Source: DASWUZ01 sp036401375 (GTDB lineage: Bacteria > Acidobacteriota > Terriglobia > Terriglobales > Acidobacteriaceae). From it: a stretch of 64,000 nucleotides of DNA. Where the stretch lies: assembly GCA_036401375.1 (NCBI GenBank), contig DASWVB010000012.1:62001-126000 (forward strand), given 5' to 3'. Positions within the stretch are counted from its first letter, which is position 1. Each line of letters starts with the position of its first letter. The notes below the pieces were generated by a model that had not been told where the DNA came from, did not search any database, and was given only the letters and a program-made list of their open reading frames with translations. Shown here piece by piece: positions 45,334-54,240 of the stretch. The translations under genes were made by a program, and so were the position numbers.

Positions 45334-45891
45334 TCACTTAGGATCGGGGATGTTTCCTGCGATCAACTCAAGCCATTCCTCGAAGTCCTCGGTGTTCCAT
45401 CGTTCTTCGCAAGATTGCACGTAAGATGGGGGATTTGCAGATTCTCGGCTCCGTAAGATGGATTCGAGCTGACGATTCGGTCGGATGAGAACTGGAGCAG
45501 CTTCTTGGCGGTATCCAGCCGCATGATCGCTCAGATCTATGCCGTACTGGTGGTCAGCTTCTAGTGAAAATGCATCACGTTCAGGTCGAAAAGCGGTCTC
45601 TGTAGTGTGCAAGCACCATCTCCAGCGGAACTCGCCCGCCGCCCGGCTTGCGCCGTCGTCCGTGCACCATAGATTGGTCGCCATGCTGGCTGATAACGCT
45701 GACGCAAACACCGCCACTGAGGCCCGCTCAACCCCGGATACCTGTTTGCTGGCGAACCCTTCGTCTTCCGCAACCAGCCTACGGCTCTTGCCACACTCCG
45801 AAGCCATTGACCCTCGCGGGTATCCTTTGTGGGTCTGCAACCGGCCTTGGACGATTACAAGGAGGTCGTCAGGAATGCTCATCTCAGCCAT
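45334..45891 (-). CDS. Hypothetical protein at the island edge
   Basis: This is a 185-residue soluble protein of unknown family, acidic toward its C-terminus (WNTEDFEEWLELIAGNIPDP). It has no membrane segments or known motifs. A competing plus-strand frame covers 45539-45907, but the minus-strand one has a more protein-like composition. It sits between the tRNA-like boundary and the ABC-3C operon. I could not assign a function. Confidence 0.4.
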   Translation of the reverse strand: MAEMSIPDDLLVIVQGRLQTHKGYPRGSMASECGKSRRLVAEDEGFASKQVSGVERASVAVFASALSASMATNLWCTDDGASRAAGEFRWRWCLHTTETAFRPERDAFSLEADHQYGIDLSDHAAGYRQEAAPVLIRPNRQLESILRSRESANPPSYVQSCEERWNTEDFEEWLELIAGNIPDPK

Positions 45892-46157
45892 TTGTAGAGT
45901 ACCCTGAAGGTCCTGGCGAGGCTGGTTGGAATGTCAATGACGTTTCTCAACCTGGGTCTGTTTCCCTCAGTCGTCTATCGCAAGTTAACAGAGCCGCGGT
46001 TTAGTCGTTGGGCGGTCTGGATGTCAGCCCGGAACTCCCCAGGCAAGATGCGCACAGCTCTTCGTATAACTGTACTGGCTGTTGATGTCATACTTCTCGG
46101 CGTGCACGGAGTCGGGGTGATCGGTTAGCCAGCGGTACGACGTGCTGGCATCGACCT

Positions 46158-47087
46158 TTAAGCATCTCCTGATTTATCTGGCTCTATGGATAATTCGTCC
46201 GGCCAATCTGCAGGAACAAGTGCTGGAGGCTTAGACCAGGGTTCCTCCACGAGTGCCGTTTGGAACCAATCGTCACGTAAGTTGGCATGTTCTGTGACGA
46301 TGATCTGAAAGCCTGGAGCCAGCTCTTCGCAAAACTTGTGCAGCCACGCAAAGAGGCGACGAACTGCAGCCAGGTCTGCATCTTCCTCTGTCTTCTGGAT
46401 GGAACCATCGGCATTCTTGTAGACCTGCTCCGAAGGGAAATAGACCTGCGTTGGCTGATCAATCATAAGGAAACGCGGGAAGGGGCGATTACCATTTACT
46501 GCAAAAAGATGGATAGCAAGAAGCGTGGCGAGATGACAGGCCAGATGATTTTCCCCGCCCCCGGTTCGACCCATAGGAACCGAACGCTCTGGGCGGTCGA
46601 AAATCACGGTCAGACTCGATAAATCGATGCGGACCCGAAAAGCATTAAACTCTGCTCTCAACTCCCGGAGGAACTGCGATATATGTCCGGCGATATTATT
46701 CAGAATTGAAGCGAGCCGATCACGGCTGCTGTCGTCACCGATTCGGCGTTCCAGCTCGGCAACTCTCGCCCGAAGACGTTCATGCTGCTTTGCGAGAGCG
46801 ATAACCTCTGACTGTGGAAGCAGGTCCTCCAAGAAGAGGCTGACGCGACCTACGACACGGGCGGCAGCATTGTTACGATTGCCCATGGCGCTAACAAGCT
46901 CGTTCGTCGCAATGGCCGCTGCAAGTTGCTCTTCTGCGCTCCGAATCCCGTCGCTCACGTCTCGGATTTCGCGGTCGAGGTCGGCAAGGTATGAATCGAG
47001 ACGTGGACGTTGCCCGGCGACGATCCCCAACTCGCCATCCAGGCTGGCAACCTCGTTCAAGAGGGCTGTGGCGATGGGCGAATCCAA
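46158..47087 (-). CDS. ABC-3C system ATPase (DUF3732), C-terminal half after in-frame TAG
   Basis: This is the C-terminal part of the DUF3732 ATPase that begins at 48137. It contains a coiled-coil region (SDGIRSAEEQLAAAIA, RLRARVAELERRIG), an ABC-signature-like segment (MGRTGGGENHLACHLA), a Walker B strand FLMIDQPTQVYFP and a final switch region with FQIIVTEHANL. The frame continues unbroken upstream of TTG 47087 (GFQSEANEQRDRLLSIGALP) to the TAG at 47208 and is the same frame as the N-terminal half, so the two halves are one gene with a single nonsense codon. Without read-through this half has no good start site. Confidence 0.8.
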   Translation of the reverse strand: MDSPIATALLNEVASLDGELGIVAGQRPRLDSYLADLDREIRDVSDGIRSAEEQLAAAIATNELVSAMGNRNNAAARVVGRVSLFLEDLLPQSEVIALAKQHERLRARVAELERRIGDDSSRDRLASILNNIAGHISQFLRELRAEFNAFRVRIDLSSLTVIFDRPERSVPMGRTGGGENHLACHLATLLAIHLFAVNGNRPFPRFLMIDQPTQVYFPSEQVYKNADGSIQKTEEDADLAAVRRLFAWLHKFCEELAPGFQIIVTEHANLRDDWFQTALVEEPWSKPPALVPADWPDELSIEPDKSGDA

Positions 47088-47207
47088 GCCTAGATTTTTC
47101 TCAGCGAAGGGCCACTGCCACTCGCCGGTGGTTGGATTTTTGGGTAGAGCTCCTATTGAAAGAAGACGATCACGTTGCTCATTGGCCTCGCTTTGAAACC
47201 CATTCGC

Positions 47208-47210
47208 CTA
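47208..47210 (-). other. In-frame TAG interrupting the ABC-3C ATPase gene
   Basis: On the minus strand the frame reads RQFAK, then TAG, then ANGFQSEANEQRDRL with no shift, exactly where DUF3732 proteins continue through a helical segment. A one-base change of a sense codon such as CAG, AAG or TGG would explain it. Confidence 0.8.
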
Positions 47211-48137
47211 TTTCGCGAACTGTCGCGCGCTGTCAGCACGTGATTGAAGATCTCGGCGCTGTTGGCGGGCGTCTCCGATACGCTCTTCAAGCCGGGATAC
47301 ATCATCTGGGGCATCCTCTGGAACAGATTGCGGCTTCCAGCTGAGCGTCTGACGTAGCCGTGCGATGATCTCGTCCTTGCCCTCCGTTCCGTCGAGCCGT
47401 GCCACGATGCCTACCGAGCGTGCTTCAGACAGTAGAGTGAGACCCTTTTGTTCAGAGGTGTCGATGGCCTGCCGGGCTTCTTCCAGATACTTCGCATTGA
47501 TCCGCAAATCTCTCTGCGCGAGACGGAGCTTAGACTCGAGCTCGTAAAGATCATTCGAGGAGACACCGAGTAAGATTGGCAAGGTATCGCGGATTGCCTG
47601 TGGTTGGAACTGCTCGTTCTGCCTGTATAAGAGTTGATCCTTGTTGGTGACCAGACCCTGCTTTTGGAAAAGATAGTAGTACGTGTGCTGGACGGTTGCC
47701 TCATAACTCGCACGGCTGCTATCGATCGGTACGGTCGTCCGGTTTTCAGGAATACCAAGAAGGTTCGACAAAAGGCTTGTCACAGCTTCGTCGTCTGTAT
47801 TCGTAATAAGATCGGCAAAACTCGGGACCCCAACGGTTTTGCCACGGCGTTGCATGGCAACAGAGCAACTCCCCGCGCCGGCCCTTGGTGCAGGTTTAGC
47901 AATTAGAACCTCCTCCTCCGGAAACTGATAGAGAACAGCGAACCATGCTACTTTGTCGCGAATCACTCCCTCGGGGACATTGCAATCGGACTGCCCCATG
48001 CAGTACTCGACGATGTCAGACAGGGCCGACTTGCCGGTGGACGATCGCCCGGTGATGACGTTAAGGCCATCGACGTGGAAGGCGAGATCGCGGCGCTGGG
48101 CGTCATGGCTATAGATGTGGATGGATTTAATCTTCAA
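47208..48137 (-). CDS. ABC-3C system ATPase (DUF3732), N-terminal half
   Basis: This is the N-terminal 309 residues of an SMC/Rad50-like ATPase. It opens with SIHIYSHDAQRRDLAFHVDG and the Walker A motif GRSSTGKSALSD, followed by VEYCMGQSDCNVPEGVI and a helical coiled-coil arm (LRLAQRDLRINAKYLEEARQ). It ends at a TAG in the middle of the expected arm. The start ATG overlaps the stop of the middle-component gene (ATGA). In ABC-three-component conflict systems the ATPase senses or acts on nucleic acid and controls an effector; here only a truncated ATPase could be made, so the system is probably inactive unless the stop is suppressed. Confidence 0.82.
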   Translation of the reverse strand: MKIKSIHIYSHDAQRRDLAFHVDGLNVITGRSSTGKSALSDIVEYCMGQSDCNVPEGVIRDKVAWFAVLYQFPEEEVLIAKPAPRAGAGSCSVAMQRRGKTVGVPSFADLITNTDDEAVTSLLSNLLGIPENRTTVPIDSSRASYEATVQHTYYYLFQKQGLVTNKDQLLYRQNEQFQPQAIRDTLPILLGVSSNDLYELESKLRLAQRDLRINAKYLEEARQAIDTSEQKGLTLLSEARSVGIVARLDGTEGKDEIIARLRQTLSWKPQSVPEDAPDDVSRLEERIGDARQQRRDLQSRADSARQFAK

Positions 48138-48622
48138 GGACGTACTCCAAGCGAAGTGTAGATCGTGGCGCGATCAGCAACTCGCGCGAACTCCCTACCC
48201 AGAAATCGAGCTATCCGCTGACAAGCGATCGACTCATCAGAACCCGAGACCTTTTTACGGACCGTTTTATCCACCGTTTTAAGGCGTCCAGCATCGGTGA
48301 CGACAAAGCACCCCCGCTCCATAAGGAACCCAAGAGCCTCAAGAGCGAACGGCATCATGTCTTTGGTGCGTTCCGCAAAGTTCACGAGAATACGTGGGTT
48401 TCGCTCGATTGCTTTCAGCAAGTATCCGCGTGAGTTCGCCGAAAGAATAAGTCGCGTATCTTTATGCAGGCAGAGTGGGAGCACAAGGAGAGCCAACGAG
48501 AAAGGCATTCCGTCGATCTTTTCCTCCTCATATCCAGCCAGAGCGCGAGAGAGAACCACACCACAAAACGCAGGGTTGAAAAGCGTTTTGACTTCGAACG
48601 GGCGTTGCGTCCAAGACCTCAT
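48134..48622 (-). CDS. ABC-three-component system middle component
   Basis: This is a 162-residue protein of the 'three component ABC system middle component' family. Family-like features are LFNPAFCGVVLSRALAGYEE near the N-terminus, PFSLALLVLPLCLHKDTR, and a winged-helix-like C-terminal part (FALEALGFLMERGCFVV, RIARFLGREFA). It overlaps by four bases with the gene on each side, so all three are co-translated in the order CTD protein, middle component, ATPase. The precise role of the middle component is unknown. Confidence 0.82.
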   Translation of the reverse strand: MRSWTQRPFEVKTLFNPAFCGVVLSRALAGYEEEKIDGMPFSLALLVLPLCLHKDTRLILSANSRGYLLKAIERNPRILVNFAERTKDMMPFALEALGFLMERGCFVVTDAGRLKTVDKTVRKKVSGSDESIACQRIARFLGREFARVADRATIYTSLGVRP

Positions 48623-49839
48623 GAACTGACCGCCAGCACGTCACGAAGTCGCTTGAGGAAGAGCGGGTGCCAAAAGACTCGCGGACGAGGGCTGATGTTA
48701 GCCAGGATGTGGAAGCATCCTCGGACCACGTAGGGCTCCGTAACCCTCTCACGAATGCGAAGCGAGCTTATGTTGCCGCTTTCGAGATCCGCCCATCGAT
48801 ACAGCTTTTGTCCTGCCTCGCGGAGAACCCCCTCCGCAGCTTCATCGTGGAGTTTTTCGAAGACGACGTCGCGGTACCTAGCCCACTCATCTTCAAGGCG
48901 GTCCTCGTATTCTTCCATTTCGCCCGAGATCAGAAGGTTCTCGCGAGCCCAAGCGGATCGCTGCTCATAGGCACGGTAGTAATCAAGGATCGCGTTGCGA
49001 ATGCGCGATGACGAGATTCCGATGTCGCGTAACTGACAAACGAACAACCGCTCGTCACCACCGGTATCGATTTCCTCTTCAGGGATTCTTCCCCTAAAGG
49101 TAATTGGTAGGTTGTCAGCTTTGTATTCATCAGCAAACGCAGAAAGTTTATCTGAAACTTCATATCCGAAGATCGGCAGTACGCGCTTACCTGTAAGCAA
49201 CGAAAGGACTATATCGTGCCACCACCCCTCGAGACGTTCGAAAATAGGGCCCCGAAAGTCCCTCCGAATGCTGCGCATACGGCGGTCTTTGATCAGTTCT
49301 GGTATGTCTTCAATGCGAGGAACGCCATCAACAATGGTGATCCGTTTCCAGAAATCGAGCCGTTCCGCACCACTCAGGGCGTTCAACTGTTTCCCGACGG
49401 ACTGAATAAGTTCGGACGCGGTCTTTTCTAGTGCAGCATCAATCTCGCCGGTCAACTCATCGACATGAGGCGGTGCTGTTTCTGATGAAAGAAACTTAGC
49501 CAAGGAGGAGGTGCTGGAAACGTCATTCGTCGTGAACAAATGAAACCTATGGGTCGATTCAAGCCGGCCGCTTTCCTCATATCGTGTTAGCCAGATGCGG
49601 ACGGACTTCCAAAAATCGGTCGAAAGGTTTGTGAGCCTTTCTCCTTCAGCCTTGTGCTTGAGCGATCCAAGCGACTTTCGTCCGGCATTATCCACGAAAT
49701 CGAGATCATCATCTTTCTCGATGAAGACAGAAGTTTCTTCGGGCAGTTCCAGCATCCGGAGCAGTGCGAAGCGGGGCTGGTAAAGGTAGCCCAGTCCTTG
49801 CTCTGAAGCTGAGAATCGGTCAGCGCGATTTGTTGCCAT
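48619..49839 (-). CDS. ABC-three-component system protein (effector-side subunit)
   Basis: This 406-residue protein heads the operon. The N-terminal half (SASEQGLGYLYQPRFALLRM, VFIEKDDDLDFVD, KSLGSLKHKAE, FWKSVRIWLTRYEE) resembles a restriction-endonuclease-like or dsDNA-handling fold seen in ABC-3C effectors. The C-terminal half (RIRNAILDYYRAYEQRSAWA, VVRGCFHILANISPRPRVFW) is the conserved ABC-3C C-terminal domain. I use ATG 49839; the frame is open to 49872. The assignment of the operon rests on three consecutive matching families in the usual order. The catalytic activity is not certain. Confidence 0.8.
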   Translation of the reverse strand: MATNRADRFSASEQGLGYLYQPRFALLRMLELPEETSVFIEKDDDLDFVDNAGRKSLGSLKHKAEGERLTNLSTDFWKSVRIWLTRYEESGRLESTHRFHLFTTNDVSSTSSLAKFLSSETAPPHVDELTGEIDAALEKTASELIQSVGKQLNALSGAERLDFWKRITIVDGVPRIEDIPELIKDRRMRSIRRDFRGPIFERLEGWWHDIVLSLLTGKRVLPIFGYEVSDKLSAFADEYKADNLPITFRGRIPEEEIDTGGDERLFVCQLRDIGISSSRIRNAILDYYRAYEQRSAWARENLLISGEMEEYEDRLEDEWARYRDVVFEKLHDEAAEGVLREAGQKLYRWADLESGNISSLRIRERVTEPYVVRGCFHILANISPRPRVFWHPLFLKRLRDVLAVSS

Positions 49840-50118
49840 CCCAGGACCTTTCGATGAAGCTGAATAAGGCAAAGAGAGTATTGCTAGTACGGGTCAGAAA
49901 AACGAGGCAGACTCATGGCCTAAGCGGTTTTACGCTTTTTCGCTGTGGAGCTTAAATATACCGGAATGGGTTCCTCCAGCTCAACAGCCCTAAAAGAACA
50001 ACCGATGCACATCGACAGATAAAATGGCAACTTCCTACCGGAAATTCCAGGCACCGATCTGGACGAGTAGGTACAGGGCTTCCAGAGACGGCTCTAAGAC
50101 CAGGACGTTCCCACGCGT

Positions 50119-50640
50119 GACGAGATTCAGAAACTCGTGCAACAGCTCACAACGCACGCGATATAGCGATGGTGCTTCTGATCGGAAGCACCGGGCTTCG
50201 CCGCTCGGAGATGATCGCTCTGACGTGGAGCGACCTAAACACTAGGACGATTGAGTTCAAAGTGCTGAGTCTTGCGTCCGGAACAGGTAAGGTAAGACAG
50301 ACACCAAGTCATCGCGAGGTCCAGTTCCGCTTCATCCAGTTGTCCTGAGTGCGCTGCTGGAATGGCAGAAGCAATCACCTCGCGCGACAGACTTGGATCT
50401 CTTATTTCCCTCGGTTCGTTTCAAAGGAGAGAAGCCCCATAGCCCTGACAGCTCAGGTCTCTCGGCGTGGACATCAAGGTCGCGCAGGAGTTGATGCGCA
50501 ATTCGAGCTGCCGCACGAACTCGACGTTTACACCCGCGCGGTTGATATCAGAAAAGTGATGCGCACGAAAGTCGTGGATTGATGCTGCCACTAGAGCTAA
50601 GAGGTCCAGCAACCTTCGGCACCCTCGCTACAGCTTACTA
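50119..50640 (+). pseudogene. Tyrosine integrase remnant with frameshifts and a deletion
   Basis: Pieces of one tyrosine recombinase are found in order but in different frames: EIQKLVQQL, then STGLRRSEMIALTWSDLN (box I Arg), then VVLSALLEWQKQSPRATDLD and LFPSVRFKGEKPHSPDS, then LGVDIKVAQELMRNSS, and finally LDVYTRAVD with the catalytic Tyr. The stretch that should carry the box II His-x-x-Arg is missing between the third and fourth pieces, so the enzyme cannot work. It presumably once moved the island that starts at the tRNA-Phe-like site. Confidence 0.75.
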
Positions 50641-50830
50641 GAAGTGGTTTTGGCACGGTAGCTATTTGACTTGTATGAGGTTATTTGGTGGACCTGATTG
50701 GGATTGAACTTAGCGTGCCCCCGGATTACGTCTCTAATAGCGAGCTGTTGTAATCGCGAAGAGGAGACTTTGATGAGAAGTTGATACGTCTTCGGTATAC
50801 GTTTGAGTACAGCATGAGGCGGTTCGTTTA

Positions 50831-51620
50831 GTGGCCTCTGGACAAAAGGTGTCGACGGCAGCGAAGGCGCTCGGCATCGTCGAGCAGACGCTGGCGAACT
50901 GGGTCAAAGCGGACAGGACCGGCCCAGTGGCGGGGCAGGTCGAGCGAGCAGGTGAGCGCGGAGCGCGATGGAAAATAACTGTCTGTGCGCGGAGCTGGCG
51001 CGAGTGGACGATGGAGCGCGACATTTACGGATAGTCCCGGGTGTGGCGGCAGCTGAAGTCGCAAGGTGTGCGCGTGGGCAAGCGCCGGGTGCAGCGGACG
51101 ATGCAGCAAAGTGGTCTGCGGGCGCTCGGCCGGCGCCGTTTTTCGCGTGCTCAGCACGGACAGCAACCATGCTTTGCCCATCGGACCGGACCTGCCCGCG
51201 CAACTTCAGGGTGGCTGCGGCGAATACCGTCTGGGCTCGCGACATGACTTATATCTCCACCGATGAGGGATGGCTTTATCTGGTCGTGGTGCTGGACTTG
51301 TTCAGCCGGCGCATCGTCCGCGGGTATGACTGCCGCTGCTACACGGACCTTCTCGCCAGCCATGGAATAAAAGCCTTAATGAGTCGCAAGGGCACCGCTG
51401 GGACAACGCTTGCTCGGAGATGCTGTTCGGCTCCCCGCGGGTTGAGCCGCTGCATAACATGAAGTTCCACAGCCAACAGGGAAGCGAAAGACGCCAAGCC
51501 CGACTGGCTTCTCTGGTACAACTGATCGAGGATGCACTCTACCCTCCGCTATCTCAGCCCAGTTCAGTTCGAGCGGCAAGAGAACGCTCCGCGACACGCC
51601 CTCGCAGCCTGACCGAGAAG
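50831..51620 (+). pseudogene. IS3-family transposase remnant
   Basis: An OrfA-like start (KVSTAAKALGIVEQTLANWV) is followed in shifting frames by OrfB pieces: VWRQLKSQGVRVGKRRVQRT, NTVWARDMTYISTDEGWLYL (first catalytic Asp), VVVLDLFSRRIVRGYDC, and LFGSPRVEPLHNMKF. At least four frame changes are needed and part of the catalytic domain, including the second Asp, is missing. It is an inactive relic; no terminal inverted repeats were identified. Confidence 0.75.
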
Positions 51621-51799
51621 GCTCAACCGCAAGGAAGAACGTCCAAAACCAGTACGCTTATGAGCGACGCGTTCTGAGGGCAAGCTCAACCGGTGACCTC
51701 TCCCATGCCATAAAACCTCGTACGTGTAACTTATTAAATTCATGAGCATCGATGGCGATCGAAGGCGCATAAAACGACTCAACGTAATCCTAAGGTTTG

Positions 51800-52137
51800 C
51801 CATACACCCTCGTCAGCACCGCCAGCTGGCTGGCGATTGCCGGAGTGCTTCGCCCACTGCGACAATCACTCGAAGCGCGGCTCAGCCAGAGAACCTGCGC
51901 TGCAACAACGGTCCGGACTTCACTTCGCGGCGCATGCTGGGCTGGTCGGAGGACTGGAAGGTCGGGCTGGTGCACATCCAGCCGGGCAGGCCGATGCAGA
52001 ATGGACACGTGAAAAGTTTCCAAGGAAGGTTGCGGGACGAGTGTCTGAACGCAAGCTGGTTTCCGTACCTTGAACGATGCAAGGACCACGTGGCAAGCTG
52101 TCGACAGGGATATGACTGCGAGCGCCCGCACAGCTAG
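51800..52137 (+). pseudogene. Second IS3-family transposase remnant (OrfB C-terminal end)
   Basis: The fragment reads CNNGPDFTSRRMLGWSEDWK, LVHIQPGRPMQNGHVKSFQG, RLRDECLNASWFPYLERCKD and YDCERPHS, the end of an IS3-type OrfB including the second Asp and the catalytic Glu region. It is of a different subgroup from the remnant at 50831. No upstream half or inverted repeats were found. Confidence 0.7.
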
Positions 52138-52413
52138 CTTGGATACAAGACGCCGGAGGACTAAATGGGGGCACGTCATGAGAGATAGTAATTTAACGCA
52201 ATTTATCGAAACTGAGAAAAGTCGATGTGTGTACCCGCTATTGCACCTCAAGGCATTTGCGAAGAGGGCCTGGCTCGGCCCAACGTTCTTCTTATCTCTC
52301 GGATATTATTCCCGAGCGTCGCGAGCCTCGCCCCCACCAAATGAAGCCAAACACGTCATCTAAGACTTCGTGCGCGCGCTCCGGTTCCAAGCATCGATTG
52401 ACTTGCGCCGTTC

Positions 52414-53343
52414 TCATAGAATGCTCATCTGTAATCGTCCGATACCGAATTTGCCGTCTTGTGTCTGCTCAATCAGAACGCACATCTTCTTTAATGTGCC
52501 TGCGTTGTGCCAAAACCAATCTGCGATGATTTCGGACTTATCCGGGAGCAGCTGGTCGTCGTATAAGCTGAGACTGGTCTTGAATTGATTCGTGGCCTTG
52601 GCTTTCAAGATGTCGCCAATCATCCCTGCCGCGAGGTCTGGAATCGCAAGAAAGTCTTCGAACATCAATTCATCGGGCATAACAGCGGGTGTATTCATCA
52701 TGAATTCCCCTAGCCGATGAGGCACGTGAAGCGCGGACAGTCGCGCAGCAAACCGATGAGCATCTTCAAGACGCTCAGCGTTCGCAACGATGTCATCTTC
52801 ATCTGTCATCCACGAAATATTTATATTGAGCGAAGACCACGCCGCAAGGAAGAGCGAGAAGAAGTGAGACACCCTCACCATCTGCTCGAATGCCCTGGGA
52901 TCCCATCTGGCTTGAAAACCGTGCAGAGCCTTCCAAACTCCAACGGAGTCTTGGTGCGTCGAAATGTGAGTTACATTCTTGTTGATTGCGACGACGACAA
53001 CATGTCCGTCAAGGGCCTCCGAAGCCTCCAGAAAGGGGATGAGCGCACGTCGTCTCTGGCTATCATTCAGATTCTTGAACCCCATTCTGCGACCGTTGGC
53101 CAAGAACGCGTTCCGAGACTTTCTACACCTCGCAGGCCATTCCGGGGAAGCGTCAGCGTCGCCGATCACGAACCCATATGTGCGAAACCGGCTGTCACTG
53201 TGACTGCCACCATAGTCGGAACCAAACATCAGGTGCGATCCATGGAAGGGTACCGAGCGGAGCGCACGGAGTTGCGTCGAGAAGGCCGTAGCCCAAGGCC
53301 ACACTGTCCTGACCATCTCGTTAAGACCACTTCTTGGCTGCAC
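52414..53343 (-). CDS. Hypothetical protein within the defence-rich island
   Basis: This is a 309-residue soluble protein of unknown family. The N-terminal third has a strand-rich stretch MFGSDYGGSHSDSRFRTYGF followed by VIGDAD, in which early Asp residues resemble the start of RNase H-fold proteins such as DUF3800, but the match is weak. The middle is helical (FFSLFLAAWSSLNINISWMT, DEDDIVANAERLEDAHRFA), and the C-terminus has KATNQFKTSLSLYDDQLLPD and IADWFWHNAGTLKKM. Composition and length suggest a real gene. It is divergent from darT. The start could be a few residues downstream (MVRTVWP). Confidence 0.6.
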   Translation of the reverse strand: MQPRSGLNEMVRTVWPWATAFSTQLRALRSVPFHGSHLMFGSDYGGSHSDSRFRTYGFVIGDADASPEWPARCRKSRNAFLANGRRMGFKNLNDSQRRRALIPFLEASEALDGHVVVVAINKNVTHISTHQDSVGVWKALHGFQARWDPRAFEQMVRVSHFFSLFLAAWSSLNINISWMTDEDDIVANAERLEDAHRFAARLSALHVPHRLGEFMMNTPAVMPDELMFEDFLAIPDLAAGMIGDILKAKATNQFKTSLSLYDDQLLPDKSEIIADWFWHNAGTLKKMCVLIEQTQDGKFGIGRLQMSIL

Positions 53344-53607
53344 GGGTTCGCCTTCTCGATACCTTGAACAGAACTGCTGCGAACGGTGCGTCTCTCATCT
53401 CCCACGAAATCGAGGCACAGAACCAAACATACCGCAATCTGAGACTGTACGCGACAATGAGAATGCGCCGTTTCCGATAGAATCATAATGGCTTACCCTT
53501 TCTGGCCTGGGCGATTGTAAATGACGCGTTTTCCTGCACCTACGCGCTTGCCAAACTATTGCACTCCTTGGGGCTTCACGCTGGTGAATTTGCAGCAAAC
53601 AATAACG

Positions 53608-54240
53608 ATGAGACTAAATCCAGAGAAGGCCCTGATCTTCCGAATTGTCCATCGGGACAACCTCCCGTGGATTCTCGATCACGGATTGCACGCCAGTAGC
53701 GGGAATCTTTTCGATCCGAACTATCGCAACGTTGGCAATATCGACTTGATCGGCAAGCGGAACCACCGCAACGTCAACGTGGGTACCAAAGGAACGCTAA
53801 GCGATTATGTGCCGTTCTATTTCACCCCGTTCTCAATCATGATGTACAACATCCACACTGGATACAATGTGCAGCTGGTTCCGAATGATGAGATCCTGAT
53901 TCTGGTTTCCTCGCTCATCAAAATATTGAAATTGGGAATACCGTTCGTATTTACGAATCAACATGCCTATCCTGCGATGGCAAACTACTACACCGATCTT
54001 GGCGACCTCGGCGAAGTGGACTGGGATTTGTTGAACCGTAAGGATTTCAGGCACGACCCTGACGACCCAGCGAAAAAAGAACGCTATCAGGCTGAGGCCC
54101 TAATCTGGAAGCATGTTCCTCTCGATGCTCTTCTCGGCATCTGTAGTTGCAGTGCTGCAGTTGATACCTTTGTGAAAGCCGAGCTTGCAAAACGAAATCT
54201 GGACGTAAAATCTAGTGTTCAGAGAAACTGGTATTTCTGA
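53608..54240 (+). CDS. darT: DarT single-stranded-DNA thymidine ADP-ribosyltransferase (toxin)
   Basis: DarT uses NAD+ to attach ADP-ribose to thymidine in single-stranded DNA, which blocks replication; it serves as toxin and in phage defence. The 210-residue protein shows the DUF4433 pattern: FRIVHRDNLPWILDHGLHA for NAD binding, IGKRNHRNVNV, YVPFYFTPFSIMMYNIHTG, and the catalytic Glu in RYQAEALIWKHVPLDALLG. The start is ATG 53608; an upstream ATG at 53521 adds residues unlike the family and neither start has a strong ribosome-binding site. Its stop overlaps the ATG of darG, the normal arrangement. Confidence 0.9.
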   Translation: MRLNPEKALIFRIVHRDNLPWILDHGLHASSGNLFDPNYRNVGNIDLIGKRNHRNVNVGTKGTLSDYVPFYFTPFSIMMYNIHTGYNVQLVPNDEILILVSSLIKILKLGIPFVFTNQHAYPAMANYYTDLGDLGEVDWDLLNRKDFRHDPDDPAKKERYQAEALIWKHVPLDALLGICSCSAAVDTFVKAELAKRNLDVKSSVQRNWYF

